A stretch of DNA of 64,000 nt from Sphingomonadales bacterium (GTDB lineage: Bacteria; Pseudomonadota; Alphaproteobacteria; Sphingomonadales; Sphingomonadaceae): NCBI GenBank assembly GCA_025352685.1, contig JANXSN010000095.1, positions 62,001 to 126,000 on the forward strand, written 5' to 3'. Positions 48,719-57,160 of the stretch are shown piece by piece. Below the pieces are notes generated by a model that searched no databases, had not been told where the DNA came from, and saw nothing but the letters and a program-made list of their open reading frames with translations. Numbering within the stretch: the first letter of the stretch is position 1; each line of letters begins with the position of its first letter. The translations under genes and the position numbers were made by a program.

Positions 48719-48731
48719 GCGCCGCCCCACC

Positions 48732-50441
48732 ATGACACTTTACAAGAACTTCATTGCGCAGCTCAATGCCGCGCTCGACCGGGTGCCTGCGGTAGCGGAT
48801 GCGCCGCGGAGCAATGTGACAGTAGAACCGCCGCGCGATCCGTCGCACGGAGATCTGTCGTCCAATGCTGCCATGGTGTTGGCAAAGGGAGCCGGCATTG
48901 CCCCGCGTGTCCTTGCCGAGATGCTGAAGCCCGAGCTTGAGGCCGTGCCCGGCGTGGTGTCCGTCGAAATCGCCGGGCCGGGCTTCATCAACTTGCGGTT
49001 GTCAGAGGACATCTGGCGCGCTGAACTTGTGGCCATTTTTGCTGCCGGTGCGGCTTACGGGCGCTCGGACATGGGCGCAGGGACGACGGTCAATATCGAA
49101 TATGTCTCCGCCAACCCGACCGGGCCGATACACATGGGGCATTGCCGCGGCGCGGTCGTCGGCGATGCGCTGGCTAGCCTGCTTGAGTGGGCGGGATACA
49201 AAGTGACGCGGGAATACTATGTCAACGATGCGGGCGCTCAAGTCGATGTGCTCGCGCGGTCGGTTTACGTCCGGTACCGGGAAGCGCTCGGGGACGATGT
49301 GAGCGAGATTCCAGAAGGGCTCTATCCAGGCGTCTATCTACAACCAGTCGGACGGGCGCTCGCCGCTGAATTCGGCGACGTCTGGGTGGGTCGACCGGAG
49401 GGTGAGTGGCTCGTCCTGTTCCGCACCAAGGCTGTCGCAGCGATGCTGGAGCTCATCAAGGCAGACTTGGCTTTGCTCGACATTCATCACGACGTATTTG
49501 CCAGTGAGGCCGACGTGCAGGCGGCGAAAAAGCCTGAAGCTGCCGAAGCTGTGCTCCGGGCAGCCGGTCTCGTCTACGACGGCGTGCTCGAAGCCCCGAA
49601 GGGTGAAATTGATCCCGATTGGGAACCGGTAACGCTGCCATTGTTCAGGTCGACCAGCTTCGGCGATGATCAGGATCGGCCGATTCGCAAGTCGGACGGG
49701 AGCTGGACTTATTTCGGGGCCGACATGGCGTATCACTTCCAGAAATCGGAGACGGCTGATGCGCTGATCGATATCTGGGGCGCCGACCATGCCGGGACAG
49801 TCAAGCGCATCCGGGCTGCGGTATCGGCGCTGACCGGCGGCAAGCCATTCGACGTGAAACTGATCCAGATGGTTCGCCTGCTCCGTGCGGGAGAGCCCGT
49901 GAAGATGTCAAAGCGTTCGGGAAATTTTGTGACACTGGCGGATGTCGTCAACGAGGTCGGCAAGGACGTCGTTCGCTTCACCATGCTGACGCGTAAGTCA
50001 GATGCGCAGATGGACTTCGATTTCGCCAAGGTGGTCGAGGCTTCGAAGGACAATGCGGTGTTTTATGTCCAATATGCCCATGCCCGCATTCGCTCGATCG
50101 GTCGCAAGGCTGCAGAAGTGGGGATAACGGGGGAAGTGGCAGGCACAGCGCGTCTCGATGCGGAGGATTTGGAATTGGTAAAAATGGCCGCGCAGTTCCC
50201 CCGAATCGTCGAATCAGCGGCGCTGGCGCGTGAGCCGCATCGGATTGCATTTTATCTTTATGACCTTGCAGCCGCCTTTCACGGTTATTTCAATTTGGGA
50301 CACGACCGCGCGGATCGGCGGGTTCTGGTAGTTAACGACGTCCAACTTAGTGCCGCGCGTCTTTTTCTCAGCGATGGTATAGCTCAAGTTATTCGTAACG
50401 GGCTGTCGATCATGGGTGTGGCAGCTGTGGAAGAGATGTGA
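48732..50441 (+). CDS. argS: Arginyl-tRNA synthetase
   Basis: 569 residues from ATG 48732. Class I synthetase motifs: VEYVSANPTGPIHMGHCRGA (HIGH-type) and VKMSKRSGNFVTL (KMSKS-type). The N-terminal Add-1-type domain and C-terminal anticodon-binding helices are in place. It charges tRNA-Arg in the cytoplasm. The frame is open upstream, but that part overlaps the decayed gene and has no family match. Confidence 0.96.
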   Translation: MTLYKNFIAQLNAALDRVPAVADAPRSNVTVEPPRDPSHGDLSSNAAMVLAKGAGIAPRVLAEMLKPELEAVPGVVSVEIAGPGFINLRLSEDIWRAELVAIFAAGAAYGRSDMGAGTTVNIEYVSANPTGPIHMGHCRGAVVGDALASLLEWAGYKVTREYYVNDAGAQVDVLARSVYVRYREALGDDVSEIPEGLYPGVYLQPVGRALAAEFGDVWVGRPEGEWLVLFRTKAVAAMLELIKADLALLDIHHDVFASEADVQAAKKPEAAEAVLRAAGLVYDGVLEAPKGEIDPDWEPVTLPLFRSTSFGDDQDRPIRKSDGSWTYFGADMAYHFQKSETADALIDIWGADHAGTVKRIRAAVSALTGGKPFDVKLIQMVRLLRAGEPVKMSKRSGNFVTLADVVNEVGKDVVRFTMLTRKSDAQMDFDFAKVVEASKDNAVFYVQYAHARIRSIGRKAAEVGITGEVAGTARLDAEDLELVKMAAQFPRIVESAALAREPHRIAFYLYDLAAAFHGYFNLGHDRADRRVLVVNDVQLSAARLFLSDGIAQVIRNGLSIMGVAAVEEM

Positions 50442-50456
50442 GTTGGGAGACGTAAG

Positions 50457-51176
50457 TTGAGCGATACCGCACGCGACACCGCAACCGACGAGGATCGGCT
50501 ACCTTGGCTTGAGGCCGTCAACGATGAGGATGCAGACGAAGGCGTTTCCGTGGGGAAGCTCGCAGCGCTGATCATCGTCGCGCTGATCACGCTTGGTGTC
50601 GTCATCGGCGGCGTGTGGTTCTTGCGCTCTAAATCCGCACCGCCGGCGGTGGACCCAACCGTAATTGCGGCCGCTGAAGGCGATTATAAGGTCAAGCCCG
50701 ATGCGCCCGGCGGCATGAAGGTCGAAGGCAAGGGCGACAGCGCCTTTGCCACGTCGGAAGGCGCCGAGGCGAACGGCAAGATCGACAGCAACGCGGTGCC
50801 CGAAACACCGGTGAAGGGCGTCAAAGGGGCAACCAAGGCGGATACTGCGGGCAAGCCTTCGGCGAATACGACAGTTGCAGTGCCAAAGGCGGCGGCGCCC
50901 CTGGTCGCCAGGTCACCCGTTGCGGTTGTTGAGACAGCGAAGAACGGCGGCCGGCTGATTCAGCTGGGTGCGTTCGGGTCTGAGGCAAAGGCTGGAACTG
51001 CCTGGACAATGCTGACCGGACGTTACGCCTATGTCGCGCCGCTGACACGCTCGATCATGTCTGCAACCGTAGCCGGATCGACAGTCTATCGTTTGCGCGC
51101 TGACGCCGGGCCGAATGCAGCCACCGTCTGCGCCAAGCTCAGAGCCGCAGGCGAGAACTGTATTCAGGTCAATTGA
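50457..51176 (+). CDS. SPOR-domain membrane protein
   Basis: 239 residues from TTG 50457, preceded by GGGAGA. An acidic cytoplasmic part is followed by one membrane helix (about 34-57) and a Lys/Ala-rich periplasmic linker. The C-terminal SPOR domain (about 164-238: RLIQLGAFGSEAKAGTAWTM, then VYRLRADAGPNAATVCAKLR) probably binds denuded septal glycan. It sits between argS and nagZ, as in many alphaproteobacteria. Two Cys in the SPOR domain could form a disulfide. Confidence 0.88.
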   Translation: MSDTARDTATDEDRLPWLEAVNDEDADEGVSVGKLAALIIVALITLGVVIGGVWFLRSKSAPPAVDPTVIAAAEGDYKVKPDAPGGMKVEGKGDSAFATSEGAEANGKIDSNAVPETPVKGVKGATKADTAGKPSANTTVAVPKAAAPLVARSPVAVVETAKNGGRLIQLGAFGSEAKAGTAWTMLTGRYAYVAPLTRSIMSATVAGSTVYRLRADAGPNAATVCAKLRAAGENCIQVN

Positions 51177-51207
51177 CCTCGCGTCACGCCGGGGTATGCC
51201 AGTCGGC

Positions 51208-52215
51208 ATGACCCCTGCGATTTTCGGCTTGTCCGGCCCCACGCTGACCGCGGATGAACGCGCTTTTTTCGCCGACGCGAAACCGGCGGGCTATATCCTG
51301 TTTAAACGCAATTGCGTGAACCGACCCCAGTTGCGCGCCCTGACCGATAGTTTGCGTGCGCTGGAAGGTCGGGACGACGTCGCGATCCTGATCGATCAGG
51401 AAGGCGGGCGCGTTGCGCGAATGCAACCGCCCGAATGGCCCGCCTTTCCGGCTGGTGCCGCGTTCGACGCGCTTTACGATGTCGCGCCGATTTCGGCGCT
51501 CGAGGCGGCACGGGCGAATGCCGAGGCGTTAGGACTAATGCTGGCAGAGGTCGGCATCACCGTCGATTGCCTGCCCTTGCTCGACGTCAGGGTTCCAGAG
51601 ACCCATCCCGCGATCGGTGATCGTGCGCTCGGCAGTGACCCGGTCCGGGTCGCCTCGCTCGGTCGAGCCGTGATCGACGGGCTGCGCAGTGGCGGTGTGG
51701 TCGGCGTCGTCAAGCATATGCCGGGGCAAGGTCGCGCACGTGTGGACAGTCATTATCATTTGCCAGTGGTGGATGCAGACGCCGCGACACTTACCGCCGA
51801 TTTGCAGCCGTTTTGCCGCCTCAATGATTCACCAATGGGGATGACAGGGCACATCATGTTCCCGGCTTGGGATCCCGAAAACTGCGCCACCATGTCGTCA
51901 GAAATTATTGGAAACATCATTCGGAGGCAGATCGGCTTCGAAGGGCTTTTGATGAGCGACGACCTCGACATGCAGGCGCTCAAGGGTGATGTTCCTTCGC
52001 GCGCAGCAGCAGCTGTCGCGGCAGGATGCGACATTGCGCTTAATTGCTGGGCGAGGATGGAGGAGATGATCGGGATCGCAAGCAGCCTGCCGTCCTTGCC
52101 TGCGCTGGGTCGCGCACGGTTGTCACGGGCGATGGCTCCCATTGCGCAGGTCAAGGACTTTGCGGCGTTGCCGGGGTTATTAGTCACGCGAGACGCGTTG
52201 CTGGCACTCACATGA
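51208..52215 (+). CDS. nagZ: Beta-N-acetylhexosaminidase NagZ
   Basis: 335 residues, GH3 family. ATG 51208 gives the usual start MTPAIFGLSG; an ATG four codons earlier is possible. VAILIDQEGGRVARM, VVKHMPGQGRARVDSHYHLP (the catalytic His/Asp loop) and LLMSDDLDMQAL with the nucleophile Asp are all present. NagZ removes GlcNAc from recycled muropeptides in the cytoplasm. It overlaps scpA by four bases. Confidence 0.93.
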   Translation: MTPAIFGLSGPTLTADERAFFADAKPAGYILFKRNCVNRPQLRALTDSLRALEGRDDVAILIDQEGGRVARMQPPEWPAFPAGAAFDALYDVAPISALEAARANAEALGLMLAEVGITVDCLPLLDVRVPETHPAIGDRALGSDPVRVASLGRAVIDGLRSGGVVGVVKHMPGQGRARVDSHYHLPVVDADAATLTADLQPFCRLNDSPMGMTGHIMFPAWDPENCATMSSEIIGNIIRRQIGFEGLLMSDDLDMQALKGDVPSRAAAAVAAGCDIALNCWARMEEMIGIASSLPSLPALGRARLSRAMAPIAQVKDFAALPGLLVTRDALLALT

Positions 52216-52940
52216 TCGACGACGCCGGCCCTTTGACTGTTGATCTGGGCACATGGGAAGGGCCGCTCGACCTGCTGCTTGCGCTCGCGCGGTCGCAGAA
52301 AGTTGATCTGCGCGTCATTTCGATCCTCGCGCTCGTCGATCAGTATCTTGAATACCTCAAACGCGCAGGTGCCAGCCATCTCGATCAGGCCGCCGATTAT
52401 CTCGTGATGGCTGCGTGGCTCGCCTATCTCAAATCCTGCCTCTTACTGCCCAAGGTTGAGCAGGCCGATCCATCGCCGCAAGAACTGGCGTGGCGGCTTC
52501 AACAGCGACTTATGCGGCTCGATGCCATGCGCGACAGTGGGGCACGGCTGATGGCGCGCGACCGCCTCAATCGAGACGTTTTCCTGCGCGGCGCGCCCGA
52601 AGGGTTGGCGAGCGACAGACATGTGCTGTGGCAGGTTAGTCTTTACGATCTGATCGCGGGCTACAGCCAGGTCAAAGCACGCGGTACGCCGGTGCTTCAT
52701 CAAGTCAGCCGCCGTCCAATCATGACGCTTGAGGCCGCGATGACGCGCATCGAGGCGATGGTGGGCGGCATGCGCGACTGGACTGCGATCGCTGCATTTA
52801 TGCCCAAAATCGGTGACCCCGATTTCCAGCGGTCGATACTGGCCTCTACGGTCGTGGCGATGCTCGAGCTCGCCCGGCGCGGGACACTCGAGTTGCGGCA
52901 AGATGCGGCGTTTGGGCCGCTGCTGGTGAAAGCTGCATGA
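52212..52940 (+). CDS. scpA: Segregation and condensation protein A
   Basis: 242 residues from ATG 52212 (ATGA overlap). The kleisin N-terminus is clear: WEGPLDLLLALARSQKVDL, then AADYLVMAAWLAYLKSCLLL, with the winged-helix end LRQDAAFGPLLV. ScpA bridges SMC heads with ScpB for chromosome compaction. Overlaps scpB. Confidence 0.93.
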   Translation: MIDDAGPLTVDLGTWEGPLDLLLALARSQKVDLRVISILALVDQYLEYLKRAGASHLDQAADYLVMAAWLAYLKSCLLLPKVEQADPSPQELAWRLQQRLMRLDAMRDSGARLMARDRLNRDVFLRGAPEGLASDRHVLWQVSLYDLIAGYSQVKARGTPVLHQVSRRPIMTLEAAMTRIEAMVGGMRDWTAIAAFMPKIGDPDFQRSILASTVVAMLELARRGTLELRQDAAFGPLLVKAA

Positions 52941-53524
52941 CCGCCCCGGACGATCTCGTGCGTGCGGTCGAAGCGCTGTTATTTGCCAGCGAAGTGCCTC
53001 TTACAGCGGACGAGGTCGCACGGCGTCTGGACGTTCCCGATGTGCGCGATGCGTTCGCGCGCGTTGCGGCCCGGCATGCGGGTCACGGTATTGAACTTGT
53101 CGAACGGGGCGGCCGCTGGCATTTTCAGACACCGGCCGATCTCGCCCATTTGTTGCGCGAAACGCGCGAGACCGCGCGTCGCCTCAGCCGCGCCGGCGTA
53201 GAGACGCTGGCGATCGTTGCTTATCACGAACCGGTGAGCCGCGCCGAGATCGAGGCCATTCGTGGTGTACAGATCTCAAGAGGGACACTCGACGTCTTGA
53301 TGGAGGCGGGTTGGATCGCGCCGGCGGGGCGAAGGCAAATCCCCGGTCGTCCGTTAACCTATGCGACAACACCAGATTTCCTTTCGCATTTCGGGCTGGC
53401 CGACCGACGCGACCTGCCAGGCATCGAGGATTTGCGCGCGGCGGGGATGCTCAAGCTGGCTGGCGACGATTGGGATATCGTCGAAAATGAAGCGGAACTG
53501 GAAAGCGCCGACGAGAGCGACTAG
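52937..53524 (+). CDS. scpB: Segregation and condensation protein B
   Basis: 195 residues from ATG 52937. Two winged-helix domains: RAVEALLFASEVPLTADEVA at the start, and ETLAIVAYHEPVSRAEIEAI with GRPLTYATTPDFLSHFGL near the end. It forms the SMC-ScpAB complex with the gene before it. Confidence 0.94.
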   Translation: MTAPDDLVRAVEALLFASEVPLTADEVARRLDVPDVRDAFARVAARHAGHGIELVERGGRWHFQTPADLAHLLRETRETARRLSRAGVETLAIVAYHEPVSRAEIEAIRGVQISRGTLDVLMEAGWIAPAGRRQIPGRPLTYATTPDFLSHFGLADRRDLPGIEDLRAAGMLKLAGDDWDIVENEAELESADESD

Positions 53525-53552
53525 ATAGAGAGTAACTTACGGAGTTTGAACA

Positions 53553-53813
53553 ATGGGTCTCTCGCTTCCGCATATCCTCATCTTCGCGGTGATCGCGATC
53601 CTGCTGCTTGGCGGGGGCCGGTTCTCGTCAATGATGGGCGACGTCGCCAAAGGGGTGAAGAACTTCAAAAAGGGCATGGCCGAGGAGGACGGGAGCAGTC
53701 CTTCGAGGCCCGCAACGTTGATCGAGGGCAGAACCGCAGCGGAAATTATTGCCGAGCACGAAGCTGCCAAAGCAGCTAGCGCAGCTGCAGCAACCAAGGA
53801 CGCCCAGGCTTAA
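53553..53813 (+). CDS. tatA: Sec-independent translocase TatA
   Basis: 86 residues. A short N-terminal membrane helix (HILIFAVIAILLLGGGRFSS) is followed by the amphipathic FSSMMGDVAKGVKNFKKGM and an Ala-rich acidic tail. The family's usual FG after the helix reads GGGRF here. TatA forms the twin-arginine translocation pore. Confidence 0.93.
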   Translation: MGLSLPHILIFAVIAILLLGGGRFSSMMGDVAKGVKNFKKGMAEEDGSSPSRPATLIEGRTAAEIIAEHEAAKAASAAAATKDAQA

Positions 53814-53848
53814 GGCCGTCGTGCGTCACGAAGGAACGGCGTTTCACC

Positions 53849-54193
53849 ATGTTTGACATCGCGCCGTCCGAGTTCATGCTGTTCGCGCTTGTAGCGCTGA
53901 TAGTCATTGGCCCCAAGGATTTGCCCAAGGCGATGCGCGTCGTTGGTCGCTTCGTCGGAAAGGCGCGCGGCATGGCAAGCCAGTTCCGGAGCGGCTTTGA
54001 TGCAATGGTCCGGGAGGCCGAGCTCGAGGAAATGGAAAAAAAGTGGAAGGCAGAAAATGCCCGGATCATGGCGGAGCACAGTGCGTTGACTGACTTCTCC
54101 GCGCCGGGGTCAGAGACGGGAGCGTCCGAGTCCTCGACGCCGTTTCAGGATGCGTTACCCGCACCTGCCGCGAAAGCAGACAAGTCGGCGTGA
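53849..54193 (+). CDS. tatB: Sec-independent translocase TatB
   Basis: 114 residues. MFDIAPSEFMLFALVALIVI holds the short membrane helix with the TatB-type Glu, and GPKDLPKAMRVVGRFVGKAR is the amphipathic part. An acidic helix and disordered tail follow. It overlaps tatC by four bases and acts with it as the signal-peptide receptor. Confidence 0.93.
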   Translation: MFDIAPSEFMLFALVALIVIGPKDLPKAMRVVGRFVGKARGMASQFRSGFDAMVREAELEEMEKKWKAENARIMAEHSALTDFSAPGSETGASESSTPFQDALPAPAAKADKSA

Positions 54194-54969
54194 GCGAGTC
54201 CGATTCCGACCTCGACGCATCGAAGGCACCGCTACTCGACCATCTGATCGAACTGCGCCGCCGCCTCCTTTGGAGCTTTGCTGCGCTCGGTCTGGCATTT
54301 TGTATCTGTTTATATTTTGCGCGCGACATTTTTGCAGTGCTGGTCCATCCGCTACTCGTCGCGGGACAGAACAAACTCATTTATACGCAGATTTTTGAAG
54401 CCTTTTTCGTCGAGCTCAAGGTCGCATTCTTCTCCGCGATCATGTTGGCGTTTCCGGTCATCGCAAACCAGATTTGGTTATTCATCGCACCCGGGCTTTA
54501 CAAGAAGGAAAAGCGCGCTGCGCTGCCGTTTCTTTTCGCAACGCCTATCCTGTTTGCGATGGGTGCAAGCCTTGCTTACTTTGTCGCAATCCCGCTCGCA
54601 CTGCACTTTTTACTCGGTGCCAATTTTCAAGGGATGATTGGCGGCGTGCAGCAAGAAGCATTGCCCGCTGTCGGTAACTATTTGACCTTTGTCATGCAGT
54701 TCCTGTTCGGATTTGGCCTGTCGTTCTTGCTGCCAGTCTTGCTCATGCTGCTCGAAGCCGCAGGCATTGTCACACGAAAGCAGCTCGTGGCGTCGCGTCG
54801 TTATGCGATTGTGGGGGCGTTCGGGATAGCCATGGTGCTGACGCCGCCCGACATTGGTTCAATGTTGTTGCTCGCGGTGCCACTCTGCGTCCTGTACGAG
54901 CTGACGCTGATTGCGACTTGGTTTACCGAACGTTCGCGGCGAAAGCAGGTCGCCGAGGTGGATGCGTAA
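54190..54969 (+). CDS. tatC: Sec-independent translocase TatC
   Basis: 259 residues from GTG 54190, six membrane helices. LLDHLIELRRRLLWS and FFVELKVAFFSAIMLAFPVI are typical, with FGLSFLLPVLLML and TPPDIGSMLLLAVPL further on. It binds twin-arginine signals. The gene ends 6 bases before the predicted 3' end of the convergent sRNA. Confidence 0.95.
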   Translation: MSESDSDLDASKAPLLDHLIELRRRLLWSFAALGLAFCICLYFARDIFAVLVHPLLVAGQNKLIYTQIFEAFFVELKVAFFSAIMLAFPVIANQIWLFIAPGLYKKEKRAALPFLFATPILFAMGASLAYFVAIPLALHFLLGANFQGMIGGVQQEALPAVGNYLTFVMQFLFGFGLSFLLPVLLMLLEAAGIVTRKQLVASRRYAIVGAFGIAMVLTPPDIGSMLLLAVPLCVLYELTLIATWFTERSRRKQVAEVDA

Positions 54970-54974
54970 TAGTT

Positions 54975-55079
54975 CAGGAAAAGATATGGGTCCGAGAGCA
55001 GCGCCGGGGGGGGGTGGCGCAAACTCTCGGACCCTGATTGTGGATGGCGAGAGCGGGGGGCAAAAGGCCGCCATCCGAA
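54975..55079 (-). ncRNA. Candidate GsrN-like stress sRNA
   Basis: A roughly 105-nt stretch right after an exact EcfG-type promoter, with no ORF. Stem 1 pairs 55069-55076 with 55042-55049 (GGATGGCG/CGCCATCC), and its loop exposes six C. Stem 2 pairs 55024-55034 with 54988-54998 (GGGTCCGAGAG/CTCTCGGACCC), contains an inner GCGCC/GGCGC stem, and exposes nine C. A short T-rich stretch (ATATCTTTT) follows stem 2, so it can serve as terminator. C-rich hairpin loops, control by the stress sigma factor and location in the general stress locus are the features of GsrN of Caulobacter. Homology to GsrN itself is inferred from these features, not from alignment. The RNA ends are estimates. Confidence 0.65.
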
Positions 55080-55085
55080 GTTAAA

Positions 55086-55110
55086 AACGCTGCCCTCGCG
55101 AACTGGTTCC
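55086..55110 (-). promoter_or_regulatory. EcfG-type promoter for the candidate sRNA
   Basis: The minus strand reads GGAAC (55110-55106), 16 bases, then CGTT (55089-55086), the full consensus for the general stress sigma factor EcfG (GGAAC-N16/17-CGTT). It begins 18 bases after the kinase gene's stop and points away from it, into the gap before tatC. No ORF follows, only the hairpin region. Confidence 0.85.
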
Positions 55111-55127
55111 CCGTCGCGTAAAAAAAT

Positions 55128-56702
55128 TTACGAAAAGTTGATATCGCCAAGTGTAGCGAATTCGAACGTGTAGGCATGACGAGCCGAGTCGAATTTCATC
55201 GGCGCGCGAAGCTGGCGGGCTAGCCCTTCGATAATCCGAAACGCTGGCGTTTGCTCGCCTTGCGTCGGTGGTCTGAGCGCAGCCGAGGCGATGTCGAGCG
55301 TGGCAACACGCGCTTCGGCACCGGGATCACCACTTGCCACTACTGTCACGGCAAGTAGGGCGGTCGGATCGGCGAATAAGGCGAGCTCGGCAATCTCGGT
55401 AAATAGGAAGGCCAAGGGTATCGCGGTATCCTGGGTTACGTAGAGCGGTGATGCCGCCAGGGTTATAGTGGGAGGCATCATGGCAGGTTTGGGATTGGCG
55501 CGAAAATTTCCGATGAGCTCGCTGAGCAACGCTTTCGCGTCGATACCGTGGCTCTGCTCGAGTTCGGCATAATGGTTGCGATGGACGATGGCGAGCGCAT
55601 CAACACGACGCTGAATACTTGCGTAGGCAAGTTCGGCATCGCTCGAGACGGAATCGCGAGCGTGTAGGCTGATGAGACTCGCGATCACCTGAAGGTTGTT
55701 CTTGACGCGGTGATGAACTTCGCGCGTCAGCCGAACTTGATCCGACAGCGCCCGTTCAAGATCATGCTCGCGCTCGGCAAGGCGGTCAGCAAAGGCCGCG
55801 AAGCTGGTTTCCAGCTCGCGAATTTCGATCGCCGGTGTGCGGGTCAGCGCGCGGCGCGATGAACCCGGTTCATACGTCGCCACGCTGGTACGCAGCACTT
55901 TAAGGGGGCGGATGAGCAGCCTGTCCACCACGTAAAATCCGACGGCTGACGCCGAGGCCCACATCAAGAGCGGTAAGAAGGTGAGGAGCGCTTCGGCGGC
56001 CCCAAACTGTGCACTGGCCACTGTCATCGATAGCGACAAGGGCCCCACACCAACCGGCATTGAGACGCCTTCGGTTCGATCAAAATCGGTTTCGCCATTG
56101 CGCTCGGCGATCACCAAGGGCGCGCCATCGATGTCGATTGTCATCCTGTATGCGCTGCCATAGCCGGCGGGTTCGGCAAAGCGAGCCAGCATTTGCGGCG
56201 TGTACCGCGTAACTGCAACATTGCTACCAGCGGGAGAAGGCACAATGACATCGAGCATATCGCCCGATGTACGAAAGCTGATGCTCCCATCAAACAAACT
56301 GGCGGGACGGTTCAATGCCATCCCAGCAGTCGCGCAAAGCGGCGCGGAAGCGACGCCGAAAAGCGCGAAGGGAACGTGCCCCGTCCCTCGCGACGAGAGC
56401 AGCGCCTCGACCCGCGTACAGGGCTCGGGACTGTTGGGGGCCGAATCCATGCGTTGCCCCGCGTCGCGCAGCACAACGATGTCAGACGCAAGTTCAGTCG
56501 CGAGTTTGCGCGTCGCTTCTGTCGCGGCAACGCGCAATTCCGATCGACGTTGTGCGTCGGCCATTCGAGTCGATTGCAGTGATGCGAGCAATGCAATGAC
56601 GCCGAGGGGTGCCAGCGCCAGCGACAGAATAAGGATCAGCTTTGCGCTGGTGGACAGCTGCGTATAATATTGTGCCCAGCGTCCCCGCACGGTGCTTACC
56701 AC
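55128..56702 (-). CDS. PhyP/PhyK-like sensor histidine kinase (HisKA_2 type) of the general stress response
   Basis: 524 residues from GTG 56702, 11 bases after the nepR stop. Helix 1 (about 21-41) and helix 2 (about 238-260) flank a periplasmic sensor domain; a HAMP-like segment follows. REVHHRVKNNLQVIASLISL is the HisKA_2 dimerisation box, with the phospho-His near residue 340. The ATPase part is degenerate: where related kinases have a NELVTNA-type N-box, this has FLFTEIAELALFADP, and no clear glycine-rich ATP lid is seen. That fits PhyP of Sphingomonas, which sits at the same locus and acts mainly to remove phosphate from PhyR. So it is more likely a PhyR phosphatase than a kinase. Confidence 0.85.
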   Translation of the reverse strand: MVSTVRGRWAQYYTQLSTSAKLILILSLALAPLGVIALLASLQSTRMADAQRRSELRVAATEATRKLATELASDIVVLRDAGQRMDSAPNSPEPCTRVEALLSSRGTGHVPFALFGVASAPLCATAGMALNRPASLFDGSISFRTSGDMLDVIVPSPAGSNVAVTRYTPQMLARFAEPAGYGSAYRMTIDIDGAPLVIAERNGETDFDRTEGVSMPVGVGPLSLSMTVASAQFGAAEALLTFLPLLMWASASAVGFYVVDRLLIRPLKVLRTSVATYEPGSSRRALTRTPAIEIRELETSFAAFADRLAEREHDLERALSDQVRLTREVHHRVKNNLQVIASLISLHARDSVSSDAELAYASIQRRVDALAIVHRNHYAELEQSHGIDAKALLSELIGNFRANPKPAMMPPTITLAASPLYVTQDTAIPLAFLFTEIAELALFADPTALLAVTVVASGDPGAEARVATLDIASAALRPPTQGEQTPAFRIIEGLARQLRAPMKFDSARHAYTFEFATLGDINFS

Positions 56703-56713
56703 GAGCCGCTAAC

Positions 56714-56926
56714 TCAATCGAGACGTCGGAGCAGGTCGAGCAATTCGTCGGGAACATCTTCGTTCACTGCCGCTTGAAACGCCTGGCGCAATGCAATGCC
56801 GACGTCCGCTTGTGACGATTTTGCAGGTTTGGGAACAGGCTTTGCACCCTTTTGCTCACGTTGATTCGTAACAGGCCTCTCCGCCAAGGCGTCATCCTTC
56901 AAAAGCGCCCACGCAAGTCGTCGCAT
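56714..56926 (-). CDS. nepR: Anti-sigma factor NepR
   Basis: 70 residues from ATG 56926 (a GTG two codons earlier is possible). The conserved core is at the C-terminus: VGIALRQAFQAAVNEDVPDE then LLDLLRRLD, the two helices that grip EcfG. The N-terminal half is Lys/Pro-rich and probably disordered. NepR binds EcfG until phosphorylated PhyR takes it away. Transcribed from an EcfG-type promoter about 80 bp upstream, together with the kinase gene. Confidence 0.9.
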   Translation of the reverse strand: MRRLAWALLKDDALAERPVTNQREQKGAKPVPKPAKSSQADVGIALRQAFQAAVNEDVPDELLDLLRRLD

Positions 56927-57008
56927 CCACACAGAGGCAAAAACAACGCCAGGTGGCCCTTAACCAATGTTTTTTGCCAGGCTATTTTTTGTCCCCCAGC
57001 GGTGATGA

Positions 57009-57033
57009 AACCATTTCGGCGTTCGTTGGTTCC
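57009..57033 (-). promoter_or_regulatory. EcfG-type promoter for nepR and the kinase gene
   Basis: The minus strand has GGAAC (57033-57029), then 16-17 bases, then GGTTT (GTT at 57011-57009). This agrees with GGAAC-N17-GTT except that the base before GTT is G rather than C. It lies between the divergent nepR and phyR genes and points to nepR. Confidence 0.75.
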
Positions 57034-57160
57034 ACCATTTGCAGGAATTTCGCAACCGTAACGGTCGAACGTCTAATAAGGCGATGGGCAGGGGGGTTGC
57101 AACATGCACAATACAGTCCGACAGAATCGGATTATGCGCGTAACTAAGGACGGAAATAAG

